From the NCBI RefSeq assembly GCF_004342165.1, contig NZ_SMAL01000012.1, forward strand, positions 1 through 64,000: 64,000 nt of DNA. The letters are read 5' to 3'. Within the stretch, counting starts at the first letter, position 1, and each line of letters opens with the position of its first letter. The DNA is from Natranaerovirga pectinivora. GTDB taxonomy: Bacteria; Bacillota; Clostridia; Lachnospirales; DSM-24629. The position numbers and the translations under genes are program-made. Below are positions 1 through 11,302 of this stretch, in pieces. The notes under the pieces were generated by a model that had not been told where the DNA came from, did not search any database, and was given only the letters and a program-made list of their open reading frames with translations.

Positions 1-224
1 TTTGCCTTAGCAATCTAATTTGCTGGCTAAAAGTTTTTTCCGAAGAAAAAATCTTTTAATCTTTATAGTCTTTTGAAACAAGTTCAAGTAAGACTCTTTG
101 GTGTCTAAGACCCAAATCTTTGAAATCGTTTTAAAATAAAATTTAAAGCCGACTTCATTTTTTGAAATCTTAGGGTTGCTTTACTATTTAATTATCAATG
201 TTCTTTTTTTCGACAACAGTTGAT
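1..224 (-). other. Probable leader transcript of an operon off the left edge (possibly rRNA)
   Basis: No ORF is visible. The segment lies downstream, on the minus strand, of a near-consensus promoter (225-253). It contains short stem-forming stretches and no ribosome binding site with a start codon. A strong promoter followed by more than 200 untranslated bases, next to tRNA-Ser and near oriC, fits the leader of a 16S-23S-5S operon. The 16S gene itself is not in the window, so this is inference. Confidence 0.4.
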
Positions 225-253
225 ATTCTATCACACCGTTATTAGCTTGTCAA
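225..253 (-). promoter_or_regulatory. Strong SigA-type promoter pointing left
   Basis: On the minus strand a perfect -35 TTGACA (248-253) is followed after exactly 17 bases by TAGAAT (225-230). It lies 28 bases beyond the 3' end of tRNA-Ser and reads away from it, off the window. Confidence 0.75.
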
Positions 254-280
254 CACTTTTACAAAAAAAAATAAATCTAA

Positions 281-368
281 CGGAGAAGGAGGGATTTGAA
301 CCCTCGCGCCGCGTGAACGACCTATACCCTTAGCAGGGGCACCTCTTCAGCCACTTGAGTACTTCTCC
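281..368 (-). tRNA. tRNA-Ser(GCU)
   Basis: The minus strand folds as an 88-nt class II tRNA. The acceptor stem is GGAGAAG/CTTCTCC, the T loop is GGTTCAAATCC, and there is a long variable arm typical of tRNA-Ser. The anticodon GCT lies at 332-334, reading AGC/AGU codons. The base after the acceptor stem is G, the serine discriminator. CCA is not encoded, so the 3' end would be added by CCA transferase. Confidence 0.95.
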
Positions 369-399
369 AGATATTTAGTTTTTTTGTAGTGCAAGAGTT

Positions 400-428
400 A
401 TTATACTAAAGCTTTTGTCATTTGTCAA
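400..428 (-). promoter_or_regulatory. Promoter of tRNA-Ser
   Basis: On the minus strand TTGACA (423-428) and TATAAT (400-405) are both consensus and are separated by 17 bases. They sit about 32 bases upstream of the tRNA 5' end, as expected for a stable RNA promoter. Confidence 0.85.
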
Positions 429-580
429 CGGTTTATACTATATTTTTTTAATTATTTATTTAGTGTTCATTTTAGGAGATTTATAATCTTATTTATATAT
501 ACTTTTATATTAAATCTTATGTCTCTGACCACTTATAAGACACAAGTTTCATTAAAACCTTATTACAATAATGTTTACTC

Positions 581-1396
581 TTACATCTTATTGATGATTT
601 CTTTTACAAGTTTAATAAATATAGGTTTGGTTTTTTCTGCCACTTTTACAATTTCATCATGGTTCGGTGAATGCATTATATCTGGATTAGCTGAATCTGT
701 AATACAAGATATGCCTAATACGCGTATCCCTGTATGATTTGCTATTATTGTCTCTGGAACAGTAGACATTCCTATTGCATCTCCACCTATTTTTATTAAC
801 ATCCTTAACTCAGCTTTAGAATAGTAGTAAGGGCCAGCTATACCTGTATATATTCCTTCCTTTAATTCTATACCAAGTGCCTTTGCCACTTTATTTGCTA
901 ATTCTATTAGTTCTTTATCATAGGCTGATGACATATCTGGAAATCTTGGTCCAAACTCATCAATATTTTTGCCTATTAAAGGATTATTTCCTGTCATATT
1001 GATATGATCTTTTATTAACATTAATTTTCCTGCTGTTAGGTCTTTTCTTAACCCTCCTGCTGCATTGGTTATTATTAATTTTTCCACACCTATTAATTTC
1101 ATTACTCTAATGGGAAATGTAACTTCTTCTAATTCATACCCTTCATAATAATGAAATCTACCATCCATAGCAATAACCATTTTACCTTCTAATTGTCCAA
1201 TTACCAATCTTCCTTTATGACCTTCTACTGTAGAAATAGGGAAGTTAGGAATATCTTTATACTCCATATATATTGGGTTTATAATTTCTTCTGTTAATGT
1301 ACCTAAACCTGATCCTAGAATTAAACCTATAGTAGGTGTTTCATTCTTAATTTGACTTTCAATATATTCTTTAGTTTTTATATATTTATCTATCAT
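581..1396 (-). CDS. punA: Purine-nucleoside phosphorylase
   Basis: The product (271 aa) should cleave inosine and guanosine with phosphate to a free base and ribose-1-phosphate in cytosolic purine salvage. It shows the trimeric PNP-I signature: the phosphate loop GSGLG near residue 28, VEGHKGRLVIG near 58, GRFHYYEGY near 80, TNAAGG near 111 and the base-site region GMSTVPE near 210. Length is normal for the family. The ATG is preceded by AGGAGAGGTG. It is read alone, at the end of the minus-strand gyrase-side block. The trimeric class is clear; exact base preference is not visible. Confidence 0.93.
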   Translation of the reverse strand: MIDKYIKTKEYIESQIKNETPTIGLILGSGLGTLTEEIINPIYMEYKDIPNFPISTVEGHKGRLVIGQLEGKMVIAMDGRFHYYEGYELEEVTFPIRVMKLIGVEKLIITNAAGGLRKDLTAGKLMLIKDHINMTGNNPLIGKNIDEFGPRFPDMSSAYDKELIELANKVAKALGIELKEGIYTGIAGPYYYSKAELRMLIKIGGDAIGMSTVPETIIANHTGIRVLGISCITDSANPDIMHSPNHDEIVKVAEKTKPIFIKLVKEIINKM

Positions 1397-1480
1397 TCTA
1401 TAACACCTCTCCTATAAAACATATTATAATACATTTTACCATAAATAATTAATTCTATTGTATTTTTTTTTATAAAAATA

Positions 1481-1557
1481 ACCTAGTTATTATTCTTATT
1501 AAAGTATTGTAATATCCATTAATATCTATACTTTTAAAATAAACAATAACTAGGTCA
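1481..1557 (-). terminator. Possible long-stem terminator
   Basis: On the minus strand, just after the 1560 stop, CCTAGTTATT pairs with AATAACTAGG across a loop that itself contains an AAAGTAT/ATACTTT stem. A T-rich tail follows. The stem is AT-rich and interrupted, so the call is tentative. Confidence 0.4.
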
Positions 1558-1559
1558 AT

Positions 1560-2069
1560 CTAATGCAATATCATATCTAATAATTTTTTACTAGGTTGGA
1601 ATTCAAAAAAAACAAGTTCATCATCTTCTTTGAAAATACAATAAAAATTGTTAGCTGTATCATTTGTATTATAAAGTATTCTTTTCTTTTTGTATTTTTT
1701 CTTTTTATCAATATTATAATTTTTACTTTGTACACTTTCTATTTTTTCTATTTGATGTTTGTTTAAATTTATTATAATCTTTTCTTTTCTTCCAATTAGT
1801 TCTTGTATTATAAACTCTTCACCTATTACCATATATTTATAAGCTAATATGTATTTCTTAAATATAATATATATAATAATAGATATCAGTGATATTATTA
1901 TTATATCAATTGTAATGGATCCTATATCTAAATATCTACCAATAAAATTTGTTACATTTGTTATTAATATTATATTAATAAGGTATATTAAAAATTTTAG
2001 TATTGTCATGTTTTGTCTCTTAGAAATTTCTTTATACACGATGTACTCTCCTAGTTTTAAATATATCAT
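1560..2069 (-). CDS. Hypothetical membrane protein with two TM segments
   Basis: The product (169 aa) has two hydrophobic helices near residues 25-45 and 52-75. A cytosolic lysine-rich part follows, with strand-like segments (GEEFIIQELIGRKEKI, FYCIFKEDDELVFFEF). The layout of two TMs plus a beta-rich tail resembles the DUF6106-type proteins of Lachnospiraceae, but I could not confirm this. The frame is open up to a TTG at 2132. I prefer ATG 2069, which has AGAAGTG 9 bases upstream, while the upstream codons have no ribosome binding site. Function is unknown. Confidence 0.6.
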   Translation of the reverse strand: MIYLKLGEYIVYKEISKRQNMTILKFLIYLINIILITNVTNFIGRYLDIGSITIDIIIISLISIIIYIIFKKYILAYKYMVIGEEFIIQELIGRKEKIIINLNKHQIEKIESVQSKNYNIDKKKKYKKKRILYNTNDTANNFYCIFKEDDELVFFEFQPSKKLLDMILH

Positions 2070-2152
2070 TTTATATTTCACTTCTATTAATTTATCTTTT
2101 CTTATGCTTTTGTTTTGGAAAAACATAAACAAGTTTAAAAATAATACTTTAA

Positions 2153-2704
2153 TTAAATACTTCGGTATTTGTCTTTCTCTAATTTATACAAATTATTGCC
2201 TTTATCATCTATTACGACTATGACAGGTAGTTTGTCTACTGTTAATTCCCTAATAGCTTCTGTACCTAAGTCATCATAGGCAATAACTTTAACATTTGTA
2301 ATATGCTTAGATAATAATGCACCTGCACCACCAATTGCAGCAAAGTAAATTACATTATTCTTCTCCATTGATTCTATTACTTCAGGAGATCTTTCCCCTT
2401 TTCCTATCATACCCTTTAATCCTAAATCCATTAAAGTAGGTGCAAAAGAATCCATTCTATTACTCGTTGTTGGACCTGCTGACCCTATTACTTGATTTTC
2501 TTTTGCTGGGGTTGGACCCATATAATATATAATATTACCTTCTAGTGGTATTGGAATTGGCTTATTATTCTCTAAATCAGTAATCATTCTTTTATGAGCT
2601 GAATCTCTAGCTGTATATATTTTACCCGTTATATTAATAAAGTCTCCTGCTTTAAGATTCTTTATTATATCATATGTAAGTGGTGTTATAATTTCTCTAA
2701 TCAT
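2153..2704 (-). CDS. fumB: Fumarate hydratase class I, beta subunit
   Basis: This is the C-terminal-domain subunit (183 aa) of an oxygen-sensitive 4Fe-4S fumarase/tartrate dehydratase that interconverts fumarate and malate. It begins ITTPL-like (REIITPLTYDIIKNLKAGD) and contains YYMGPTPA and GSAGPTTSNRMD, both conserved substrate-site segments. The frame extends upstream to 2746, but ATG 2704 has AAGGAG six bases before it and matches the family start. It lies 10 bases after fumA, so the two are co-transcribed and presumably co-assembled. Confidence 0.93.
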   Translation of the reverse strand: MIREIITPLTYDIIKNLKAGDFINITGKIYTARDSAHKRMITDLENNKPIPIPLEGNIIYYMGPTPAKENQVIGSAGPTTSNRMDSFAPTLMDLGLKGMIGKGERSPEVIESMEKNNVIYFAAIGGAGALLSKHITNVKVIAYDDLGTEAIRELTVDKLPVIVVIDDKGNNLYKLEKDKYRSI

Positions 2705-2714
2705 ATTTGTCTCC

Positions 2715-3557
2715 TTATAATTCTCTTGTAACATGTCTATTAACATGACAACATATATTTACTGCAACAGGTAATCCAGCAATATGAGTTGGAAAGGTTT
2801 CTATATTTAAACCTAGTGCTGTAACTATGCCACCTAACCCTTGTGGACCAACACCTAATTTGTTTATCTCATTTAATAATGTTTCTTCTAATTCTTTAAT
2901 ATGATCTATATTAGAGGATTCGTTTATTGGTCTTAACAATGCTTTTTTAGCTAGAAAGGCACATTTTTCAAAGGTTCCACCTAATCCTACTCCAATGACT
3001 AGAGGAGGACATGCATTAGCTCCTAATTCATCTACCGTATTAATAATTGCTTTTTTTACGCCATCAACACCATCAGAAGGTTTCAACATAAATATTCTAC
3101 TCATGTTTTCACTACCAAACCCTTTAGGTGCTATAGTTATTTTAAATGTATCGCCCTTTACTATATTATAATGGATGATTGCAGGCGTATTGTCTTTTGT
3201 ATTGTTTCTTAATAAAGGATCATCTACAACGGACTTTCTTAAAAATCCTTCTTTATAGCCTCTTCTAACACCTTCATTTATTGCATCTTCTAATAAATCA
3301 CCTTCAATAGCAATTTCTTGTCCCATTTCAATAAAAACAACAGCCATACCTGTATCTTGACATATTGGTATATTCTTATCTTTTGCAATTAACATATTTT
3401 CATCAAGTAATTCTAGTACTTGTTTTCCGATAAGTGACTTTTCTATTTTAACACTTTCTTTAATTGCTTTTTCCATATCACTTGATAAGTATAGATTTGC
3501 CTCTATACACATTTCTTTGATATTTTCGATTATGTCATTGGTATTGATTATCCTCAT
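2715..3557 (-). CDS. fumA: Fumarate hydratase class I, alpha subunit
   Basis: This is the iron-sulfur subunit (280 aa) of the two-subunit class I fumarase. Cys66 in the ICQDTG motif, the Cys of ANACPPLVIGVG and the Cys of FEKCAFLAKKAL are the three expected 4Fe-4S ligands. The start ATG has GGAGGTTTAGTA in front. Together with the downstream beta subunit it gives a complete enzyme, consistent with a fermentative anaerobe with a partial TCA pathway. A tartrate substrate cannot be excluded by sequence alone. Confidence 0.94.
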   Translation of the reverse strand: MRIINTNDIIENIKEMCIEANLYLSSDMEKAIKESVKIEKSLIGKQVLELLDENMLIAKDKNIPICQDTGMAVVFIEMGQEIAIEGDLLEDAINEGVRRGYKEGFLRKSVVDDPLLRNNTKDNTPAIIHYNIVKGDTFKITIAPKGFGSENMSRIFMLKPSDGVDGVKKAIINTVDELGANACPPLVIGVGLGGTFEKCAFLAKKALLRPINESSNIDHIKELEETLLNEINKLGVGPQGLGGIVTALGLNIETFPTHIAGLPVAVNICCHVNRHVTREL

Positions 3558-3710
3558 TACTAAACCTCCATGGTAATATTAATAATAATAAGTATACTTT
3601 ATTTTATTGTATTAATCCATAGTGTTAGTGCAGAAAAATCCACCTTTAAGATATAATTATTTAGTAGCTATTTAATATTTATTTTAATACAAATATCCTC
3701 TTATACATTA

Positions 3711-3747
3711 ATGGCATAAAAATAACGCCAATCATATTGACGTTATT
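3711..3747 (-). terminator. Terminator after gyrA
   Basis: AATAACGTCAAT and ATTGGCGTTATT form a 12-bp stem with a short loop. On the minus strand it is followed by a run of T, 18 bases after the gyrA stop. The other strand also ends in T-rich sequence. Confidence 0.85.
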
Positions 3748-3765
3748 AATTTTTTTACTCTTGTC

Positions 3766-6246
3766 TTATTCTATATTATCTATAACTTCATTTATCTCTT
3801 CTAAATCTTCTCTAACTTTTGCGATACTTGCAACCTTTATATCTTCTGAAACATTTATTAATTTTACACCTGATGTTACTCTACCAAATCTAGAGATTTC
3901 TTTAACTCTTAATCTAATAACAATGCCACCAATGGTAATAATCATAATTTCTTGCTCTTCAGTAACGCATTTCACGCCAATAACATTCCCTGTCTTCTCT
4001 GTTATCTTATAACATTTAACACCTTTTCCGCCTCTTCTTTGTATAGCGAATTCATCTAAAGATGTTTTCTTTCCAATACCTTTTTCAGATACAATTAATA
4101 AATCTGTTCCTTGTGAAGCCAGTTGCATACCAACAACTTCATCATCATTATTAATATTCATACCACGAACCCCCATTGAGGTTCTTCCAATGGTCCTTAC
4201 ATCTTCTTCACTAAATCTAATACACTGACCAAACTTGGTTACAAGAAAAACTTCTTGTTTATTGTCTGTATATTTAACTTCTATTAATTCATCGTCTTCT
4301 TTTAATCCTATAGCTTGTAAACCACTGTTTCTTATGTTTACATATTCCATTAATCCAGTTTTCTTTATTATACCTTTTCTAGTAGCCATTATTAAATACT
4401 TATCATCTTCATATTCTCTAATTGGTATTACTGCAGTTATATATTCTCCTGCTTCAATCTGAAGTAAATTAATAATCGCAGTACCTCTTGCTGTTCTACT
4501 AGATTCTGGAATTTCATAGGCTTTTAACCTATAAACCTTACCTTTATTGGTAAAGAATAGTATATAATGATGTGTGGTAGTTACAAAAAGATGTTCAACA
4601 AAATCTTCTTCTCTTGTTTGCATTCCTTTTATACCTTTTCCACCTCTATTTTGGCTTTTATAAGTATTAACTGGAAGTCTTTTTATATAACCTAAATTAG
4701 TCATAGTAATGATTGTATTTTCTTCTTTTATCATATCTTCGATTCTAATTTCACTATCATCGTATGTAATTTCCGTTCTCCTTGGATCCCCATACTTTTC
4801 TTTTATAATCAGAATCTCTTCTTTTATAACTTGATACAATCTTTTTTCATCATCTAAAATAGCTTTCAACTCTTTTATAAGTTCTTGAAGTTCTCTGTAT
4901 TCATTCTCTATTTTTTCTCGTTCTAAACCAGTTAAACTTCTAAGCCTCATATCAACAATTGCTTGGGCTTGTACTTCAGAAAATTGAAACCTTTCAATTA
5001 AATTTTCTTTCGCTTCAGCAGTACTATTAGAATTTCTAATGATATTAATAACTTCATCAATAAAATCAAGGGCTTTTATCAAACCTTCTAAAATATGTGC
5101 TCTATCTTCTGCTTTTTTTAGTTCGTACTTTGTTCTACGAGTAACAACATCTTTTTGATGTTCAATGTAAAGGGATAACATTTCCTTTAAGTTTAATAAC
5201 TTTGGTTCATTATTAACTAAAGCCAACATATTAACACCAAAAGTATCTTGTAATTGGGTATGTTTGTATAATAAATTTATTATGACATTAGGGTTAGCAT
5301 CTCTCTTTAACTCAATAACAACCCTCATACCAGTTCTATCAGATTCATCACGTAAATCAGAAATACCTTCTATTTTTTTATCTCTTACTAACTCGGCAAT
5401 TTTTTCAATTAATCTTGCTTTATTAACTTGATAAGGTAATTCTGTAACAATAATTCTTTGTTTTCCATTAGGCATAGGTTCAATATCAACATTCGCTCTT
5501 ACTTTAACTTTACCTCTACCTGTTCTATAGGCTTCATATATGCCACTTTTCCCTAATATTTTTGCCCCAGTAGGAAAATCAGGGCCTGTTATTATTTCAA
5601 TTAATTCATCTATATCCGTATCTCTGTCTTCTAATAAATTATTATCTATTATTTTTACAACACCATCTATAACTTCATTCAGATTATGTGGTGGTATATT
5701 TGTTGCCATTCCTACAGCAATCCCTGAAGTACCATTTACAAGTAAATTTGGATATCTAGCTGGTAATGTAACAGGTTCTTTTAAAGATTCATCAAAATTT
5801 GCTCTAAAATCTACTGTATCCTTTTGAATATCTGCAAGTAATTCCATAGATATTTTACTAAGTTTTGCTTCAGTATACCTCATTGCCGCAGCACTATCAC
5901 CATCAACAGAACCGTAATTACCATGACCTTGAACCAATAGATATCTTGTAGAAAAGTCTTGTGCCATACGAACCATTGCATCATAAATTGAACTATCACC
6001 ATGAGGGTGATACTTACCCATTGTATCTCCAACGATACGTGCCGATTTTCTAAATGGTTTATCTGGAGAAAGGTTTAACTCGCTCATAGAATATAATATA
6101 CGTCTTTGAACTGGCTTAAGACCATCTCTTACATCAGGTAATGCACGAGATGCTATAACACTCATTGCATAATCTATATAAGATTTTTTCATTTCTTCTT
6201 GTATATTTACCGATATTACCTTATCCGGCATATTTATTTCATCCAT
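3766..6246 (-). CDS. gyrA: DNA gyrase subunit A
   Basis: The product (826 aa) is the DNA-cleaving subunit of gyrase, acting with GyrB in an A2B2 complex that introduces negative supercoils. The active-site tyrosine is Tyr124 in AAMRYTE. The quinolone pocket [10 protein letters not shown] (80-89) carries Ser85 and Asp89, the residues found in susceptible enzymes. The C-terminal beta-pinwheel has the GyrA box QNRGGKG near residue 540 and a second similar block QRRGGKG near 745. The ATG follows GGAGG. About 180 bases containing repeats separate it from gyrB. Confidence 0.98.
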   Translation of the reverse strand: MDEINMPDKVISVNIQEEMKKSYIDYAMSVIASRALPDVRDGLKPVQRRILYSMSELNLSPDKPFRKSARIVGDTMGKYHPHGDSSIYDAMVRMAQDFSTRYLLVQGHGNYGSVDGDSAAAMRYTEAKLSKISMELLADIQKDTVDFRANFDESLKEPVTLPARYPNLLVNGTSGIAVGMATNIPPHNLNEVIDGVVKIIDNNLLEDRDTDIDELIEIITGPDFPTGAKILGKSGIYEAYRTGRGKVKVRANVDIEPMPNGKQRIIVTELPYQVNKARLIEKIAELVRDKKIEGISDLRDESDRTGMRVVIELKRDANPNVIINLLYKHTQLQDTFGVNMLALVNNEPKLLNLKEMLSLYIEHQKDVVTRRTKYELKKAEDRAHILEGLIKALDFIDEVINIIRNSNSTAEAKENLIERFQFSEVQAQAIVDMRLRSLTGLEREKIENEYRELQELIKELKAILDDEKRLYQVIKEEILIIKEKYGDPRRTEITYDDSEIRIEDMIKEENTIITMTNLGYIKRLPVNTYKSQNRGGKGIKGMQTREEDFVEHLFVTTTHHYILFFTNKGKVYRLKAYEIPESSRTARGTAIINLLQIEAGEYITAVIPIREYEDDKYLIMATRKGIIKKTGLMEYVNIRNSGLQAIGLKEDDELIEVKYTDNKQEVFLVTKFGQCIRFSEEDVRTIGRTSMGVRGMNINNDDEVVGMQLASQGTDLLIVSEKGIGKKTSLDEFAIQRRGGKGVKCYKITEKTGNVIGVKCVTEEQEIMIITIGGIVIRLRVKEISRFGRVTSGVKLINVSEDIKVASIAKVREDLEEINEVIDNIE

Positions 6247-6271
6247 TTACTTTCCTCCACTCAAGCATATT

Positions 6272-6422
6272 GACTCAACTTATATATCTTACTGACGTAA
6301 GAGACACAAGTTTCGTTGAAAACGTAATTTCCAAATCCTTTCAAGCAAGTTTTCAGATTACATTTTTATTTTCACTCTGCCTATGACTCTTACTTCGTAA
6401 GAGTGACAAGCTTCGTTGAAAG
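6272..6422 (+). repeat. Family A intergenic repeat, one full plus one half copy
   Basis: The gyrA-gyrB gap is almost filled by this element. Module 1 (6272-6318) has the stem CTTACTGACGTAAG followed by CAAGTTTCGTTGAAA. Module 2 (6319-6373) has TAATTTCC...CAGATTA. A second module 1 (6374-6422) with the stem ACTCTTACTTCGTAAGAGT ends two bases before the gyrB stop codon. Related copies occur at 22.5, 32.2, 44.8 and 46.5 kb. Confidence 0.8.
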
Positions 6423-6423
6423 T

Positions 6424-8361
<1,938 letters not shown>

Positions 8362-8545
8362 TTAATGATATTTTTTATTTCAATACAAGTCACAATGAAA
8401 ATAAAAATTACCATTCATTTTTTACTTTCATTGGCACTTATAGACCCATAAAATATAATTTGTCCATAACAGAATAATTATAACTTATTAATGCTATTTT
8501 TGCAAATTTACTGTTATTTTTAAGTTTTTATTGACTATAGGTTTG

Positions 8546-9637
8546 CTAATTCTTAACTTCTATTTTTCCATCTATTACCTTGTAAACTTTATTTAACTTT
8601 ATATTTTTATTGATAAAATCTTCTATTCCTGTACATGTAATAATTGTTTGAATATCTTTAATGTTTTCTAATAAATACTTTTGCCTATTACTATCTAATT
8701 CTGATAATACATCATCTAATAATAATATAGGTTGATCATCTATTAACTCATTGACCAATTCTATTTCAGATATTTTTAAAGAAAGTGCTGCTGTTCTTTG
8801 CTGCCCTTGAGACCCATATTTTCGTATATCAATACCATCAATATCAAATATTATATCGTCCCTATGGGGTCCATAATTGGTATTTTTTGTTTTTATATCT
8901 TTATCATAACTTTTTTCTAATTTATCAAGAAAGTTATCTACAGAAATGTTCATATCATATTTAATATTAATAGATTCTTTTCCGCCTGTCAGATCTTTAT
9001 GTACTTTATATATTATTTTATTTAATTTAGTAATAAATAAAGCTCTTTCTTCTATTATCTTAGATCCATAATAAACCAATTGCTCATTCCACACACTAAC
9101 TGTTTCTTTTAAATCATTATTATAATTATGTCTTATACTTTTTAATAAATTATTTCTTTGTTTTAAGACTTTACTGTAATTCTGAAGATTATAATAATAT
9201 ATTGGATTAAGTTGACATAATTCCATGTCTATAAATTGTCTTCTTTGTTTTGGTCCATCTTTTATAAGCCTAAGGTCTTCAGGAGAAAAAATAATAACAT
9301 TTAATATCCCTAATAGTTGGCTAACTTTATTGATGGGTAGCCCATTAACAGCTACCCCTTTCTTTTTGTTTTTCTTAAGATGTATATCTATTTTATATTC
9401 TTTACCATTTTTATCTATTAATATTCTTGCATGGGCTTCTTCTTCTGAAAATAATATCAATTCTTTATCAATACTTGTTCTATGAGATTTTGATGTTGAG
9501 CATAAGTAGATGGCTTCTAAAATATTTGTTTTACCTTGAGCATTATCACCGTAGAATATATTTACTTTTTCGTCGAATTCTAAATTCAAATAGTCATAGT
9601 TTCTAAAATTCTTTAGAGCAATTGATTTTATGATCAT
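8546..9637 (-). CDS. recF: DNA replication and repair protein RecF
   Basis: The product (363 aa) is an SMC-like ATPase that helps load RecA at single-strand gaps. Walker A GDNAQGKTN is near residue 30, the ABC signature KYGSQGQQRTAALSLK is near 275, and Walker B ILLLDDVLSELD is near 310. GTGGAGTG precedes the ATG. It begins 15 bases after yaaA within the conserved dnaA-dnaN-yaaA-recF-gyrB-gyrA order. Confidence 0.97.
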   Translation of the reverse strand: MIIKSIALKNFRNYDYLNLEFDEKVNIFYGDNAQGKTNILEAIYLCSTSKSHRTSIDKELILFSEEEAHARILIDKNGKEYKIDIHLKKNKKKGVAVNGLPINKVSQLLGILNVIIFSPEDLRLIKDGPKQRRQFIDMELCQLNPIYYYNLQNYSKVLKQRNNLLKSIRHNYNNDLKETVSVWNEQLVYYGSKIIEERALFITKLNKIIYKVHKDLTGGKESINIKYDMNISVDNFLDKLEKSYDKDIKTKNTNYGPHRDDIIFDIDGIDIRKYGSQGQQRTAALSLKISEIELVNELIDDQPILLLDDVLSELDSNRQKYLLENIKDIQTIITCTGIEDFINKNIKLNKVYKVIDGKIEVKN

Positions 9638-9652
9638 AAAAAAAGCACTCCA

Positions 9653-9871
9653 CTAAATTTCCTTTTTTATTTTAAATTTTGAACCATCATCAAATTCTAT
9701 AATATCACCATCATAAAGTTTACGGCCTCTTCTGACTTCTATTTCTTCATTAACTTTTACTTGTTCATTGGTTATAAAGAATTTAGCATCTACACCTGAA
9801 GATGCTATCCCTGACATTTTAAGAAATTGACCTAATTTTATGAATTCAGTATTTATTATAATATTTTCCAT
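9653..9871 (-). CDS. yaaA: S4-domain RNA-binding protein YaaA
   Basis: This small protein (72 aa) is made almost entirely of one S4 RNA-binding fold (FIKLGQFLKMSGIASSGVDAK, then VRRGRKLYDGDIIEF). It is conserved between dnaN and recF in Firmicutes; a role with ribosomes or structured RNA is known only in outline. The ATG has AGGATG upstream. Its place in the replication operon supports the identification. Confidence 0.93.
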   Translation of the reverse strand: MENIIINTEFIKLGQFLKMSGIASSGVDAKFFITNEQVKVNEEIEVRRGRKLYDGDIIEFDDGSKFKIKKEI

Positions 9872-9949
9872 TTTATCATCCTTTATTTACTATAATAACC
9901 TTTAAAAATGCCTTTTGCTACACTACAGGCACAAGGTTTCAATGAATAT

Positions 9950-11056
9950 TTAAGAACTAATTCTTATTGGTAGTATTAAGTATTTATAATCATTACCATC
10001 TATTTGGTTTATAATACAAGGACTAAGAGGATTGGTAAATTGAATACTAATTTCTTCATCTTCTATTACTCTTAATGCTTCAATTAAAAAACGTGGATTA
10101 AAAGCAATGTCTAGACTTTTTCCTTCTTTTATTATATTGACTTCTTCATAAGATGTCCCTAAATCAGTATTAGAAGTAATAATTAAGTTCGTATCTGTAA
10201 TATTAATTTTTATAGGCGTTTTTTTACCATCTTTAGAAATTAAAGCAGCACGTTCTATACTGTTAAAGAATTCTTTTCTATTGATCGTTACTTTCGTTTC
10301 ATAATCTTTAGAAAAAATTTGTTCATATTTTGGAAATTCACCTTCTAATAATCTTGATACAACAATACTTTCATTAAGTTCAAATAATATATGTTTATCC
10401 GTAAAGTAAATATAAACTTCTTTATCTTCTTCTGATGATAAAATTTTTGATATTTCATTTAAAGTTTTACCAGGAACAACAACATTTATATTATTTGTAT
10501 TATTTTCTAACTTTGAATATCTTATAGAAACTCTATGTCCATCAACTGAAACAATATTAAAATGATTATCATTAATTTCTATCAATTCTCCAGTTAGCAC
10601 GGGTCTAACTTCTTCTATAGCAATTGAAAAAATTGTTTGATGGATCATTTCTTTAAAACAAGGTTGTGATAACTTTATATAATTATCTTTTTCAATCTTT
10701 GGTAATTTTAAAAACTCTTCACCTGATTGCCCTGAAATATTAAATTTAGATTTTTCACAAATAATTGTGGTTTTAAAATTTTCGTCTACTGATATTTCAA
10801 CATTACTTGAAGGTAATTTTTTTACGATTTCTGAAAACATTTTTGCATCTAATGCTATTTGTCCTTTTTTTATGATTTCTGCATTTACAGTACTTTCTAT
10901 ACCTAATTCTAAATCATTACTAATAAGTTTAAAACTTTCTGTAGTGGCATCTAATAATATACATTCTAATATTGGTAAAGTTGTTCTAGTTGGTACAGCT
11001 TTTAATACAGTATTAACACCATTTAATAAATCTGCTTTTTGACAAATAATTTTCAA
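9950..11056 (-). CDS. dnaN: DNA polymerase III beta sliding clamp
   Basis: The product (368 aa) forms the ring-shaped dimer that tethers polymerase III and other enzymes to DNA. Three clamp domains are recognisable (ADLLNGVNTVLKAVPTRTTLPIL at the N-terminus, RPVLTGELIEI centrally), and the C-terminus ends YKYLILPIRI as in other clamps. The open frame continues upstream to 11089. The family start matches TTG 11056 (LKIICQKADLL), with AAGGAG ten bases ahead, so a TTG start is likely. Confidence 0.97.
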   Translation of the reverse strand: MKIICQKADLLNGVNTVLKAVPTRTTLPILECILLDATTESFKLISNDLELGIESTVNAEIIKKGQIALDAKMFSEIVKKLPSSNVEISVDENFKTTIICEKSKFNISGQSGEEFLKLPKIEKDNYIKLSQPCFKEMIHQTIFSIAIEEVRPVLTGELIEINDNHFNIVSVDGHRVSIRYSKLENNTNNINVVVPGKTLNEISKILSSEEDKEVYIYFTDKHILFELNESIVVSRLLEGEFPKYEQIFSKDYETKVTINRKEFFNSIERAALISKDGKKTPIKINITDTNLIITSNTDLGTSYEEVNIIKEGKSLDIAFNPRFLIEALRVIEDEEISIQFTNPLSPCIINQIDGNDYKYLILPIRISS

Positions 11057-11089
11057 TTGTGTACAACTCCTTCCATCTTTTTGATACAT

Positions 11090-11302
11090 ATATATATAAT
11101 TAATTTTAGTCGTATTAGTAATAGGGGATGTTAAGATGTTTATAAGTTAGTTTAAGTTATACCTTAACTGCCTTTTCAAGTCTTATAAGTATGTTAATTT
11201 TTATATAATAACTTTAAAATTATCAACAATAACTCATGGGTATAAATCATTAACCAACTTGTCCACATGAAATTAACCATATTATATACATACCCATGTG
11301 TA
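11090..11302. other. dnaA-dnaN intergenic region with a DnaA-box-like site
   Basis: This 213-base AT-rich gap holds TTGTCCACA (11259-11267, one mismatch to TTATCCACA) and a direct/inverted pair of CATGGGTAT-like words at 11235 and 11291. It may contribute to origin function or dnaN regulation. No ORF is seen. Confidence 0.45.

Noticed and set aside
519-737. 72-codon plus-strand ORF
   Set aside because: It overlaps the end of purine nucleoside phosphorylase on the other strand, and its first part resembles a decayed family A module (CACAAGTTTCATTAAAA).
1849-2223. 124-codon hydrophobic plus-strand ORF
   Set aside because: It is antisense to the minus-strand membrane protein and fumarase genes; the hydrophobicity comes from AT-rich codons of the reverse strand.
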